The notes beneath the pieces are model-generated. The model was given only the letters and a program-made list of their open reading frames with translations. It ran no database searches and was not told the DNA's origin. The position numbers were made by a program, and so were the translations under genes. Positions 12,201-23,576 of a stretch of DNA of 33,641 bases are shown here, piece by piece. Positions within the stretch are counted from its first letter, which is position 1. Each line of letters starts with the position of its first letter. The DNA comes from Saccoglossus kowalevskii (taxonomy: Eukaryota; Hemichordata; Enteropneusta; Harrimaniidae), in NCBI RefSeq assembly GCF_000003605.2, contig NW_003155737.1:709246-742886 (forward strand), in the 5' to 3' direction.

Positions 12201-13853
12201 GTGACACACACACCAGTACCCTGTATAGAATCCCATATAATTATGTAACGTGACACACACACCAGTATCCTGTATGGAATCCCATATAATTATGTAACGT
12301 GACACACACACCAGTACCCTGTATAGAATCCCATATAATTATGTAACGTGACACACACTAGTATCCTGTATGGAATCCCATATAATTATGTAACGTGACA
12401 CACACAAGTATCCTGTCTGGAATCCCATATAACTATGTAATGTGACATACACAAGTATCCTGTATAGAATCCCATATAATTATGTAACGTGACATACACA
12501 AGTATCCTGTATGGAATCCCATATAATTATGTAACATAACACACACAAACATTCTTTCTGGAATCCCATATAATTATGTAACGTAACACATACCAGGATT
12601 CTGTATGGAATCCCATATAATTATGTAACGTGACATACACAAGTATCCTGTATGGAATCCCATGCAACTATGTAACATGACACACGAAAATGTTCTGTAT
12701 GGAATCCCATATAATTATGTAACGTGACACACACAAGTATCCTGTCTGGAATCTCATATAACTATGTAATGTGACATGCACAAGTATCCTGTCTGGAATC
12801 CCATATAATTATATAACGTGACACACACAAGTATCCTGTATAGAATCCTATATAATTATGTTACGTGACATACACAAGTATCCTGTATGGAATCCCATAT
12901 AATTATGTAACGTGACACACACAAACTTTCTTTCTGGAATCCCATATAATTATGTAACGTAACATATATCAGTATTCTGTATGGAATCCCATATAATTAT
13001 GTAACGTGACACACACAAGTATCCTGTCTGTAATTCCATATAACTATGTAACGTGACATACACAAGTATCCTTATGGAATCCCATATAATTATGTAAAGT
13101 AACACACGTAAGTATCCTGTCTAAAACCCCATATAACTATGTAACGTGACATACACAAGTATCCTGTATGGAATCCCATATAATTATGTAACGTGACACA
13201 CACAAGTATTCTGTCTGGAATCCCATATAACTATGTAATGTGACATACACAAGTATCCTTATAGAATCCCATATAATTATATAACGTGACATACACAATT
13301 ATCCTGTATGGAATCCCATATATATATGTAACGTGACACGCACAAACATTCTTTCTGGAATCCCATATAATTATGTAACGTAACACATACCAGTATTCTG
13401 TATGGAATCCCATATAATTATGTAACGTGACATACACAAGTATCCTTATGGAATCCCATATAATTATGTAATGTGACACACACAAGTATCCTTATGGAAT
13501 CCCATATAACTATGTAACGTGACATACACAAGTATCCTGTATGGAGTTCCATATAATTATGTAACGTAACACACACAAACATTCTTTCTGGAATCCCATA
13601 TAATTATGTAACGTAACACATACCAGTATTCTGTATGGAATCCCATATAATTATGTAACGTGACACACACAAGTATCCTGTCTGGAATCCCATATAACTA
13701 TGTAACGTGACATACACAAGTATCCTTATGGAATCCCATATAATTATGTTACGTGACACACACACCAGTATCCTGTATGGAATCCCATATAACTATGTAA
13801 CGTGACATACACAAGTATCCTTATGGAATCCCATATTATTATGTAACGTGACA
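9281..13853. repeat. 47-bp minisatellite, about 97 units
   Basis: Units of about 44-52 bp follow the pattern GGAATCCCATATAATTATGT, then AACGTGACACACACAAGTAT, then CCTGTCT. They run head-to-tail with point differences and small indels from 9281 to 13853. The unit is not a multiple of three, so the minus-strand ORFs across it are frame-cycling artefacts. Every unit carries an ATAATTAT palindrome and most carry ACGTGAC. The array lies between PLPP-B (3' end) and PLPP-A (5' end). Confidence 0.97.
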
Positions 13854-15993
13854 AGTACTTTGACGCTCTCAGTATTATTCTCTATATCATGAGTCTGTTC
13901 ACTGTCAAATACATAATACGGATGGCAACATGGAATCCTGATATTAAACTCTTCAATTGTGTGACTTTTTCCGCTGGCCATGCTGTGGGATGTACGTTAC
14001 TACAAAAGGTGAAGTACGTCTACATGTGTGTACTTGTAGTAAATCGTAAAGGTGGTTCATTATTTAAATATATTTAAATCTCATCTGTTGCTTAATTACA
14101 CGACTTTATATACACTAAATGCCGTTTTTCATGTACGACTATTTTCAAATCTTATCAATTATACCATAAATGAAATGTGTATACACCTTTGTTCTCCCGA
14201 CTTCTCCTATGACTTTTACACGCCTTTGTTCTCATAAATTTTTCTTGAACTTGTATATAGGTGAAGTAACACCAATGAAGGCACAGTTACCATATTTTAC
14301 TGTTCCAAGAAAGAACCCCGAAAAGTGTTTTGGACAAGTATAGTTATATTCAATTTAAGAAGAGGACACGAGTCACTTTTTCATTAAGAATTTCTCGCGG
14401 AATTGTTGACAAAACACACTAATTGTTTTAAAAGTATTCTCCAAAAATATATCTACTACCTATACATAACACATTTCCGAACAGAAATTTGGCGTGTATC
14501 TAAACCAGAACGTTGCATAGCGGGGTTTTAGATTGTGCATTCATGTAAATATTTGTTAGACATACTACTTTGTGGAAGACTAAATCTTTTTTTAATCAAT
14601 TTTCAAATATCCTAAATTTCTTAAATTATGTTATTTTAACATTTTGCAATTGATATCGAAAATAGCGAAATACTTGGTTCTCGGGTAGAAACTGCAATTT
14701 GAACAAATCCGAAGATTTTGCGTGTTCATAAATATATCCAAAATATCTCAGGTATAATTATAAATAAACAGAATTTGGTAACGAGTAATGTTTAGAATAA
14801 TTTGTGTAACCATGGCGACTGGTACAGTCAATGGACACGTAAAATAACGCAAGTATTTTAAAACTAAAATATGATATTTATTATTCAAAACCCTTTCTTC
14901 AATACATATTGCATTTCTTATATGTATAGGCTCGCTACCAGTAATTGGTCATTAGTTGTGAAATACGATACATTGCGAGACTGTTTAAACACCTTCGAGA
15001 TTAACATAATTTACACAGATTGAAATAAAATGCACAAAATATTACACTTAAAATATCATAAAGTATACCTCATTTGTCCGCCAAACAATCGAATAGACCA
15101 AAGACGAGGAGAGTAAATCGTGACACGGTTTCTGATGTCGTTCCAAACCAAGCCAGTTAACACATGCACGGTCGAAGTAAAACCGTTTTGCGGAGCGGGG
15201 AGATGGGGTGAAAAACATTCAAACGACTAATACTAATATCATAAAGTGGGGAGTTTCAAATCAGTACCTTCTGTAAATGTGTAAAAATGTTCAAAATTGT
15301 CAATGTTGAGTAATGTAGCATTTAAAATGCTTCTCTCTCCGCGTATGTGTGTATGGGGGGGGGGGGGAGTTTGGTTTGTAACTAATACGCAATTACATTC
15401 AAAGAGAGAAATGAGTCAAAGGCATTCAATCACTACTTACTGCGGTTATACGACTTCATCAAAAACAATATTATCATATGTACATTTCTAAATAAAATAA
15501 GTACAAATATGTAGGTGCAAACAAATAATAATAAAATAGAATAAACTTTGTATAATACAGAGATCACGTTGCTCAAAAGTTATATACAAGATAAAAACAA
15601 ACAAAAAAGTGTCGTATACGACAATCGTGGTGACCTTTATCAAAAACATTGAGACACGCCTCGGGACGAATCTTTCAATATTCCATTCATAGAAGTGATT
15701 ATTTATAATATCGAGATATAAATAATTCTCGCTATTCTCGTTCCAGAAGAACGCATTTGAACTTAAACTTACAATAATAAAATAAACGTATAAGAATAAC
15801 ATACTTGCACAAAGTTACAATGACTGTCACGTGACGATAACACAGACAAATATGGAATACGTTAAGCCCTTCAATCACAAAGTACTAGTATATCGAATAT
15901 ATACACGAATTATTACAAAACATTTGAGTTGTCATGGAAATGGCGAGTTTCTTTATTATAAAGACCATTCGTATATATAAATGATGATGATGT
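13854..15993. other. Intergenic region between the minisatellite and PLPP-B
   Basis: AT-rich and without a supported gene. It contains a 13-base G run at 15355-15367 and, at its right end, the PLPP-B 3' UTR with AATAAA. Small ORFs show no family signature. Confidence 0.65.
15952..15957 (-). terminator. candidate poly(A) signal of PLPP-B
   Basis: AATAAA on the minus strand starts 37 nt after the PLPP-B stop codon. This would give a very short 3' UTR. It is the nearest canonical hexamer; whether it is used cannot be told from sequence. Confidence 0.4.
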
Positions 15994-16119
15994 TCACATC
16001 TTCTGCTCCACCCATGCCGAATTTCTGTTCGTCACTACGTAGTTATTCATTTCGACTTCGTCTTCGCGTTTCAGTCGGCGTTTGTGGCTACTGCCGAATA
16101 AACTTGTGAAATAAAATAC
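15994..16119 (-). CDS. PLPP-B exon 6 (C-terminal tail)
   Basis: 126 nt behind acceptor TTTTGTTGTAG, ending in TGA at 15996-15994. It encodes VFYFTSLFGSSHKRRLKRED, then VEMNNYVVTNR and the end WVEQKM. The basic stretch just after the membrane suggests a cytosolic tail. It aligns with PLPP-A exon 6. Confidence 0.9.
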   Translation of the reverse strand, partial: VFYFTSLFGSSHKRRLKREDEVEMNNYVVTNRNSAWVEQKM

Positions 16120-19100
16120 CTACAACAAAACATAAACAAGTTTTATTGATTAAATTACAATATATACCGAATATAGTTGTTCATAGAATAAGCCTCATGT
16201 AAGTTATGTGGCTATATGTTTGGTAACGAGTAAAACGAAACCGAATGATTTCAAAATGGCGCTGTTTACTACATTTCACCCTCCCCATTCTATCGGCACG
16301 TTTTGCCACGAAAGCCCTGGTACGATATGTAGTAGCTTGGTGAAAAAATAAGGGACAAAGCCAGACTACCAGCTGAATTTAGTACATGGAAATATGTTGG
16401 AATATTGCCTGAACAAAAAATAACCTGGGGTTGAAATTCGTTTTGGCGTTTATATATCCCGCAATTCATAATAACGCGTACACGGAAATAATAACGCACG
16501 CAATATATATGTAAGGATATCGACTTAACAAAATTATTAGTCGCCGTGTGTATTCTAGATAATTAATCTCATTCATTCATCTGGCTTTAATATGTTTTTA
16601 AAATGATCGTCCCGGCCCCTCACATTCAAGTTAGTTCACATCCTCGCCCTCAGCACAGACACGCCCATATTAATAGAACATCCCATTGCTACGTAAAATT
16701 GTAGAATGTAGGAACTTACCGTCATCACGGCAATCCCGCCGCCCAGAACAGCACCAGCGATAGCATCGCTGAGAAAATGAGCATTTTGGTATACCCCCAA
16801 CAGGGACATAAAGCACGCCCCCAAGAGACAGGCGGCTTGTATAAATGGTTTCATCAGCCCGACTCCTCTCCACAACCAGCGCGCTTCCAAGTAGAGCTAC
16901 AGAGAGAGAAAAGAGTAGCATGTTGGCATATCACACGATTCGAATGACCCCCAAACCACACTGAAACTAGCTTCACCACACAAGGATTACTTGTTCAATG
17001 ACGGATATGAAAGAGGTTAACGGCATGTTCGGGGTTTTGGTAAAAGTCCAAGGCCCATATGGCATCCTCCAGTCTTTTGATGAATACAGTACAGTTCGAC
17101 TTTATTGCACGACAACATACTACACTTCAAAACTGCCTTTACTGGGCTTGTTATATGTATTATGTATGTTATATTTAACAATTGGTACTTGAACTTGAAC
17201 TTGCCTTTGTCAAGAATAGTAACATTATCATCACCTTTGACTGTGGTAAATGAAGATTATAGAAAGGTTCCTTTCACATCGACATGGGCATTGAACACAA
17301 TAAAAATTACAACAATAGAGCTAAACAAAATAACTGTCGCGGTGAAATTCTTGTAAACAGCACACATTCCGCGCGGAAAAAAAACAGATACAAAACCCCA
17401 TAATACCCGGGCTAGAAATCTTTGCACCCGCCACATGCTAAAATACACCCGGGGAAGATAGCGCGTTTCACTGAAAACACTGCACTAACGACTGAACAAT
17501 GCTGTTCAATAAATATTCACAAAAAAATTCAAAAAATAAATACAGGACAACAGTTAAGCTGCTACCTGAGACGTGCCAACATAACATAACATTCCACCAT
17601 GGTATGCCAGAAATTTCAGCTGATATTAATGCTAACTGGGCATATTTACTGGACAATCAGGCAGTTGCAGACGGAAGTTCTCCCATAATGAACGTGCGTC
17701 AGAGCGCAACTTTCTCTTCACTTTTTAAAAGACCCACACCAGGAACTCCTTTCTTTCTTTTGATCAGACATGTGTGGAGCAGTAATTCTGCGGACTGGTC
17801 TAAGGAGAAGATTGATGAGGGATTGCGACTAGTGGCCCGTAATTACACACGCATCATCATATCAGGTGCGCCGTGTACATCCGGGTCGTGTATTCTGATC
17901 TGATCATCGGCCCATTGCTTATCTGTACAAAGAAAGCTACATAACACCACACAAGCAGCCAGGATGGGGTTTGTATCATTCGTAGCATTCACCAAAAACC
18001 GACCCTGATGAAATCGACTATAAAAACTTGCAACTTGCCAAGTTCGTGATATAACATTGTAAATACTCGTATTCGGCGATTTTGAGTAAAACTCCCTGGC
18101 GCTACGTGTCAATACGACTTATTTCCGTAAATCTGTCATACTCGTAAGTTTACTACCAGTAAATTATTTAACTCGAACAGTAAAGACATCTCTATTAATT
18201 ATGGCACATTTTAATACGTACCACAAAATATACTGCAACACAGAATACGATGGAAGCGTCGTATGATGGGAAAGATTCTCTGAAAAAAGTAAATTGAGAG
18301 TTAATTACTAAACCGTCACAAATCAGTTGAAGACGTGCAAATTCGATAGAATAGTTTCCTCAAATGTGCCAGATAAACTTTTTTGTTATTAACTTGGAGG
18401 TACCTTTAGCGCATTCGATTTTTAATGTTGTTGAAAACATTGTTAACGCGAAAGGAAAATATGGGAGCGGTCTGTTACACAAACCGTTCTAGGGAGTGTA
18501 TGTTTTTCTATGGGTTTCTATGGACACTGGAAGTCAATGCGATGCGCAACACTATCTTTTTGGATAAATTCAGCAAAAAGAAAATAGTTCTAAATCTTAG
18601 TATTCCGAAGAATATCAATATAAAGCGTCATATCACCCGCTCTAATTTTATTGCTTATTTATTTTATGACGCTGTCCATGTTGATGACCCCACTAATCAA
18701 GAATCATAGAGGAAGAGAGAGGGTGAATTTAAAATCCATCATGCTTGACAAGAACGACAGTACCGATTCAGACGATGAGAATTTTGAAGAGTCAGATTTG
18801 GTGACGACTGCAACCAGAATGTCAGTGATGTTCACTTAATAAATTATCATTTTGCTGAAATACCATAGAAACGATTTGGCAATGCATGTAATTCTCTTTT
18901 CTATGTTTTAAATTGTAAATTTAGTAATAAATGAAACTAGTCAGAATTCGTTAAATCTGGTACTTATGTAATGTATTAGCGTAAACAATAATACGCAATA
19001 ATACGTACACGTGGTTGGTACAATAAACTATAATACGTACACGTGGTTGGTACATAAGTACAGTAATGCCAGTAAGATTCAGTATTTGAATAATACTTTA

Positions 19101-22100
19101 TCTTTTCACTCAGCATAGCAATGTTTGCATAATATACGTGCATTTCCACAACTTTATCAAAAGAACACATTTTTGCATCACACAAAATTATATCACATAA
19201 TGTTTACTACAATTCCTTGACATATTTCGAAAAAACGAAGATAAACGAAAACACATATATTTTGTAACATAGCTTGCATGGTGTATTACACGGAAAAAAG
19301 AATTATCAGTTTGCGCATCAATGTCATAGCATTTGTTTTGTTATGTCTTCGACACAAAATGTCCAACTTAAAATCAACACCCGCTTTCAAATTGGCAAAA
19401 CAAATTTGTTCCGGAAAATGCCCTCGCCTTGTTGACACCTCCAACTTTGTTCTTATACATGCAGATTTGTTTATTTTAATAAGCTCATTAAACAGGAGTA
19501 TCTTGCCTGAAACAAATACATGAACTATGTCTGTATATTTTCAATATCATCATCAGAATAACACCAAAAATGTGTGATGTGGTGTCGACTTAAACTCGGT
19601 TTGTTTAAATGGTTTTGATAGATTAAACAGATTAAGTAAAAAACAATTCTGCGCGGGCAGTACTTCAGTCTGAAGTGTCCATATTTCCGATAAATTGTAT
19701 CCGCCCGAAAACTCTATTATGCCTGAGCATGGAATTTAGACCACGTGGAATGTTTGATTTAGAAAATGAAATTATGAATTTTGAATTCAGCGTCTCAAAA
19801 TTGACCAGAAAAAGTTTTCCCTCCTACATGACATATCGCACTTAGTTTTGTAATAATTTGCTGAAATCGAGGCTAGAACGCCTGGATATCATGTATTTTA
19901 GAATCAGCACCACTATCAGAAAATATCTATTGCTGATAAGGTATAAATAATGTGAGACGGGAAGCTACGGTTGAAGCTACCCTTTTCGTATAACCTAGAC
20001 TACTAGAACTCCGAGCAACCAACCTATGAGACGCACAATACATAGAAATAGTACTCACTTAGCCTCTTCGATCAGGTCGTCATTACCCGTGCATACACTA
20101 TCATCAACCCAACCTTCCGAACAGTCATACAAGGTGGTATTAGCTTGACAAATATCCAGGAAATTGGGACGGAGACGACCAACCATCTTTTTTCCAAGTA
20201 TCACGAATATGTAAGTCAAGTTGACGGCGAATATATGAAAACCGATCGTCCTCCAGATGTTGACGAGTATGAGGTGTACGTAACAACCACACGGGATGCA
20301 TGCTGGGGTGTCCCGGTCTTTATTTCTCGTGTAACAACAATAGAACAGGATCTCTCCTACCAAATACTGCAACGATGACATAAAATATTGTTAGCCTTTA
20401 TTATTTATCAGAACGCAGTAAATATCAACTAGTCATAGAAACGAGTCAATTCTCTTATCCGCAAACCGAATATTTAAGGAAATTCAGTATTATGAAATAT
20501 GCCTTTAAAACTAACGTACGTAGTATTAAAGTGAATTGACTTGGCAGAATGTTCACTCAATTACAAAGTATCTATATTGATGTGTGTTGAACGTCACTAT
20601 GTACATAACGGCGATCATATTTATGAATATTAATTACGATAATTACGATCAGCTATTGTGGGTGCTTGCGTATAGTCGGCAACAGGTGGTGACGTCATAA
20701 ATTACACGGAGATCGCGTGAGTGTTTAATGGCGATTAAAAGAGAAGCCATGAAGTTGCATCCATGTTTGTATTATATACAGAATGCCACCCACTGATTGT
20801 TGCGGTCGCCATGACAATATTATAAAATCCCTTGGTTTGGCGACAAACGGAATGCTGAATTATTGAGCGATTGTAGCAACTGAAGCCTGCTCTGAAACCT
20901 GAGTCGTTTAATCCTCAAATTAGACTTTCATTGTTGTAATCACTCAAGTATATTAGCGTGCACTTTTGCTTTTGAATTCGATTTAAGAACTTTAGTGGAT
21001 AAGATTTTTCATGGAATGTGGGGGCCAATGCGAAGTGTTCTACACATCAAACAAAGTTGTAATAAAACTTTAATAAATTGACTATTTTGACCTGAGCATA
21101 GTTAAAAAACAAACAAAAAAAACCAAAAAACGTCGACTATATCAGTCCCCTTCACTGTATACGCTGTGTACATACCCAGTCCGAACAGACTTAATATTTG
21201 TTATTCAGTCATCGTAGTGGTGAGAGTAAAATAATATTTTGAGCACACAAACTGATGACGTATGGTATAATGTGCTGGTAATTAATGTATAACGCATACG
21301 CAGAGTGAAAAGTACAATATGACGTCATCCCGGGAGGTCACGTTCATATTTTAGTCTAATTAACATTGTTTTACATGAATATAAATCAGAAATGCTTATA
21401 TATGGACGTGAGTGACAATAGTTCACGATTAATTACTGTCTTTTAGGTACAAACACAATGCCCAATCACAAGACATTGTCACAAAATGCGACACTGTCGA
21501 AACATGTCCAGACTTTACCTTGTTTTAGAACCTCGCTAACGAGGCCATGACAACTAACAGCACGCAGGAGTACCCGGATGTATCTACCTGAGTATGCGAC
21601 AGATGTTGTTAAGTAGATCGTTACTGAATCCAACGTTTTAATAAACAATAAATACTCACAAATATAGCAATAGCATATGCCCCAACTAGAACGTAAAGCT
21701 TTGGTATAATTGACTCTGTGTATGGGTATTGAATGTCGGTATCGTCACACCGGAAGCCCGTATCACGCACTGGTAGGAACTCCAATACATCGTAGAAAAA
21801 AGGGAACAGGACAATAGCCTCTGAAACGAAACGTAAACAATCCGGTGAATACATTTTCCCGCCAAAAAATAAAGTACTAGTATATAATTTGAACACATTT
21901 TGACTCTTACACAGTCTAGTAAAAAACTAAAAGGTGGCTTCACTATTATCTTTTCTTACCGTTAAGCATATTTATCATACATATATTATTGGTTGTAGTT
22001 GACACAATGGCGATCAACAAATTACATTGTATGACTCGACAGGTATGGAAACATTCTTTGTACAGCTTTTTAGTTTTATTGAATCACAGAAAACTTGAAT

Positions 22101-23185
22101 AATAGCCTGAGATTGACTTATTTATTTGACAACTATACCAACGAAACGATAAATACAACAAACAACAAACTAGCACCATCATACTGTAGTTATACGAGAA
22201 ACGGGGCGGTAGAACGAGATTCTAGTGGAGGCAATGTGTGGCATCAGTTTTGCTTTTAAACTCTCGTGACAGCAAGGCGTAACTATATATCTTACAATGA
22301 CAATGGTCACATACATCCACTACAATCATATTGTGTGCAGTACAGAATTGGTTTTCATCACTGGTATTCTCGTCATAATATTTGTGCTCTGTGACTTGTG
22401 GCAAAGATGTACATGTTGTTATAAGATAAATGATGCGTTTGATTATTCCAATAATAATGTTTAGAAAGAACCCATTGATGCAAATTTTTCAGGTCGAATG
22501 CCGTCCGCAAAAACAGTTTGGTACGAGTTTTTGAAATAAGGTAAAAGGTGCCCACTGGCGCAAAAATAGAGTGACCTCCTTAAGGTACTGAAGCAATGGC
22601 AATGTAGTGCCCACTGGCGCAAAAATAGTGTGACCCCTCGCCCCTAATACATATCAATAGAGACTATTGTGTACTTGGTGATCATTCTCACGCTCTTGCT
22701 TGGTTTCCTTAAATACACTGAAGAATTTATTTATGTCATCCACACTTTGCTTCAGGTGAACTTTTAGAAGCATGTTAAGTGAGTCACAAATATGTTTCTT
22801 TGCAGGCCAGTTGTTTAACAGACAGTGACGTGAGTGCATTGACCCCACCCTGTCATGGCCGTACCACAAGATCCCACAACACTTTCAGCACCGTGTATAC
22901 CATGACACATAGCATGCATATACACATAACACGTCGTTGAACAAGATCGTTACCACGATAAATAACGTTATATTGAACAAAATAAGCTCTCGAGAAGGAA
23001 AGAAAGTTATACCCATGGAAGCGAATTTGATCCCTGTCATTGTAGTTATACGTCCAACACATGTATATGTCAACGGTAGACCCTACCCGGATCAAAAGGC
23101 AGACCACCGGTAAAAGGGAAAACATTCTAGCCAGCAACATGATATTATTAAACTATTCATGATTAACAGTGGTTGAAAATGACCC

Positions 23186-23220
<35 letters not shown>

Positions 23221-23441
23221 TAAAAGTTTATAATAGTTATATAGCACCCTAACTGTGGCAAACATGACACAGCAAGGTCGCCTATATGTGTTAAGAATGT
23301 CTATACCGTAGACAGATTTGGCATGCACAACATCAGGATGTTCCCTAAAGAAACTCGTTTGATGAGAATGAAAGAGTACTCACCAACTCCAAGAAATATC
23401 GCGATATCTATAAACACGTTAAAACATCTGATATCCTGCAT
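15994..23441 (-). CDS. PLPP-B: PAP2-family paralogue with degenerate active site, likely pseudophosphatase
   Basis: The six exons (23441-23384, 21820-21660, 20366-20059, 18279-18222, 16896-16720, 16119-15994) join in frame to 888 nt, or 295 residues. The intron positions and phases (1,0,2,0,0) are those of PLPP-A, so this is a tandem duplicate. Motif 1 is intact (KKMVGRLRP, residues 132-140). Motif 2 reads PSYD (180-183) where PSGH is expected. Motif 3 reads LGVYQNAHFLSD (228-239), so Ser and the phosphate-binding Arg are gone while His235 and Asp239 remain. A sequon N-T-T lies at 149. In the family, loss of the motif 2 His or motif 3 Arg abolishes or severely reduces catalysis; vertebrate PLPPR proteins are a precedent for inactive members. 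The open frame, conserved splice sites and retained tail argue against a dead pseudogene. The function is unknown; inferred roles are lipid binding or partnering with PLPP-A. Confidence 0.92.
16720..16896 (-). CDS. PLPP-B exon 5 (motif 3 lacks Ser-Arg)
   Basis: 177 nt between a pyrimidine-rich acceptor (CTCTCTCTGTAG) and donor GTAAGT, phase 0/0. It encodes LYLEARWLWRGVG, then LLGVYQNAHFLSDAIAGAVL. Where PLPP-A has SLSRVYDFYHSLGD, this exon has SLLGVYQNAHFLSD: the catalytic Arg is Gly, while His and Asp are kept. Confidence 0.93.
17499..17903 (+). other. Unassigned 134-codon ORF in PLPP-B intron 4
   Basis: Open plus-strand frame inside the intron between PLPP-B exons 5 and 4. The middle part (SLFKRPTPGTPFFLLIRHVW and onward) has protein-like composition, but I recognise no domain. 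There is no supporting promoter or splice signal. It could be a fragment of an old retroelement or chance. It is not called a gene. Confidence 0.15.
18222..18279 (-). CDS. PLPP-B exon 4 (motif 2 degenerate: PSYD)
   Basis: 58 nt between acceptor CTTTTTTCAG and donor GTACGT, phase 2 to 0, the same length and phase as PLPP-A exon 4. It encodes ESFPSYDASIVFCVAVYFV, so the Gly-His of PSGH is replaced by Tyr-Asp. The alignment around it (SFPS..AS) is unambiguous, so the substitution is not a misplaced exon. Confidence 0.88.
18998..19053. repeat. Two tandem copies of a 32-bp unit, each with CACGTG
   Basis: ATAATACGTACACGTGGTTG followed by GTACA occurs twice, 32 bp apart, in PLPP-B intron 3. Each copy holds an E-box palindrome CACGTG (19008-19013 and 19040-19045). 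Confidence 0.8.
20059..20366 (-). CDS. PLPP-B exon 3 (motif 1 intact)
   Basis: 308 nt behind acceptor CATCGTTGCAG, donor GTGAGT, phase 0 to 2. It carries TM2-TM3, KKMVGRLRPNFLDICQ, and the loop ANTTLYDCSEG with a sequon. Length and phase equal those of PLPP-A exon 3. Confidence 0.94.
20690..20697. promoter_or_regulatory. CRE palindrome in PLPP-B intron 2
   Basis: Perfect TGACGTCA. A second copy lies at 21320-21327 in the same intron. Confidence 0.3.
21320..21327. promoter_or_regulatory. CRE palindrome in PLPP-B intron 2
   Basis: Perfect TGACGTCA, about 330 bp downstream of exon 2. Confidence 0.3.
21660..21820 (-). CDS. PLPP-B exon 2
   Basis: 161 nt between acceptor TTCGTTTCAG and donor GTGAGT, phase 1 to 0. 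It encodes the end of TM1 and the loop TGFRCDDTDIQYPY followed by KLYVLVGAYAIAIF of TM2. It is one codon longer than PLPP-A exon 2. Confidence 0.92.
22549..22632. repeat. Direct duplication of about 28 bp in PLPP-B intron 1
   Basis: GTGCCCACTGGCGCAAAAAT followed by AG(A/T)GTGACC occurs twice, about 56 bp apart. A partial match (CACTGGCGCA) occurs at about 5182 in PLPP-A intron 3. Confidence 0.7.
23186..23223. repeat. (TA)n microsatellite
   Basis: TA dinucleotide run with one TG interruption, in PLPP-B intron 1. Confidence 0.95.
23384..23441 (-). CDS. PLPP-B exon 1
   Basis: 58 nt, start codon at 23441-23439, encoding MQDIRCFNVFIDIAIFLGV and ending at GTGAGT in phase 1, as in PLPP-A. An in-frame TGA lies upstream and the start has A at -3. 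The shared pattern FxVFxDIxIFL aligns it with PLPP-A exon 1. Confidence 0.85.
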
Positions 23442-23568
23442 TTTGACGACAGAACTCTGTTTCTTTTGTCACCAGATTCATTCGCGAGTTTCTCTCTTGT
23501 TTAAAACTATCGAACGCGTCGTCGTGAAGCAGTGTCAGGCCAGAAGGTGAAACGAACAAACATGAAAT

Positions 23569-23576
23569 ATTTGCAT
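23569..23576 (-). promoter_or_regulatory. Octamer ATGCAAAT upstream of PLPP-B
   Basis: ATGCAAAT on the coding strand, 128 bp upstream of the PLPP-B start codon. A second copy lies at 23697-23704 in the same orientation. Confidence 0.4.

Noticed and set aside
9520-13485. Minus-strand ORFs of 60-84 codons with repeated HNYMGF / IIIWDS text
   Set aside because: They lie wholly in the 47-bp array. The unit is not a multiple of three, so the same DNA is read in rotating frames, and there is no start context or splice signal.
9281-13853. CRISPR-like array
   Set aside because: The units are directly tandem with no unique spacers, and the context is eukaryotic; it is a minisatellite.
15355-15367. 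G run (with those at 25701-25712 and, as C, 2864-2874) as G-quadruplex control elements
   Set aside because: They are single homopolymers without the four-tract spacing, and more likely slippage-prone runs.
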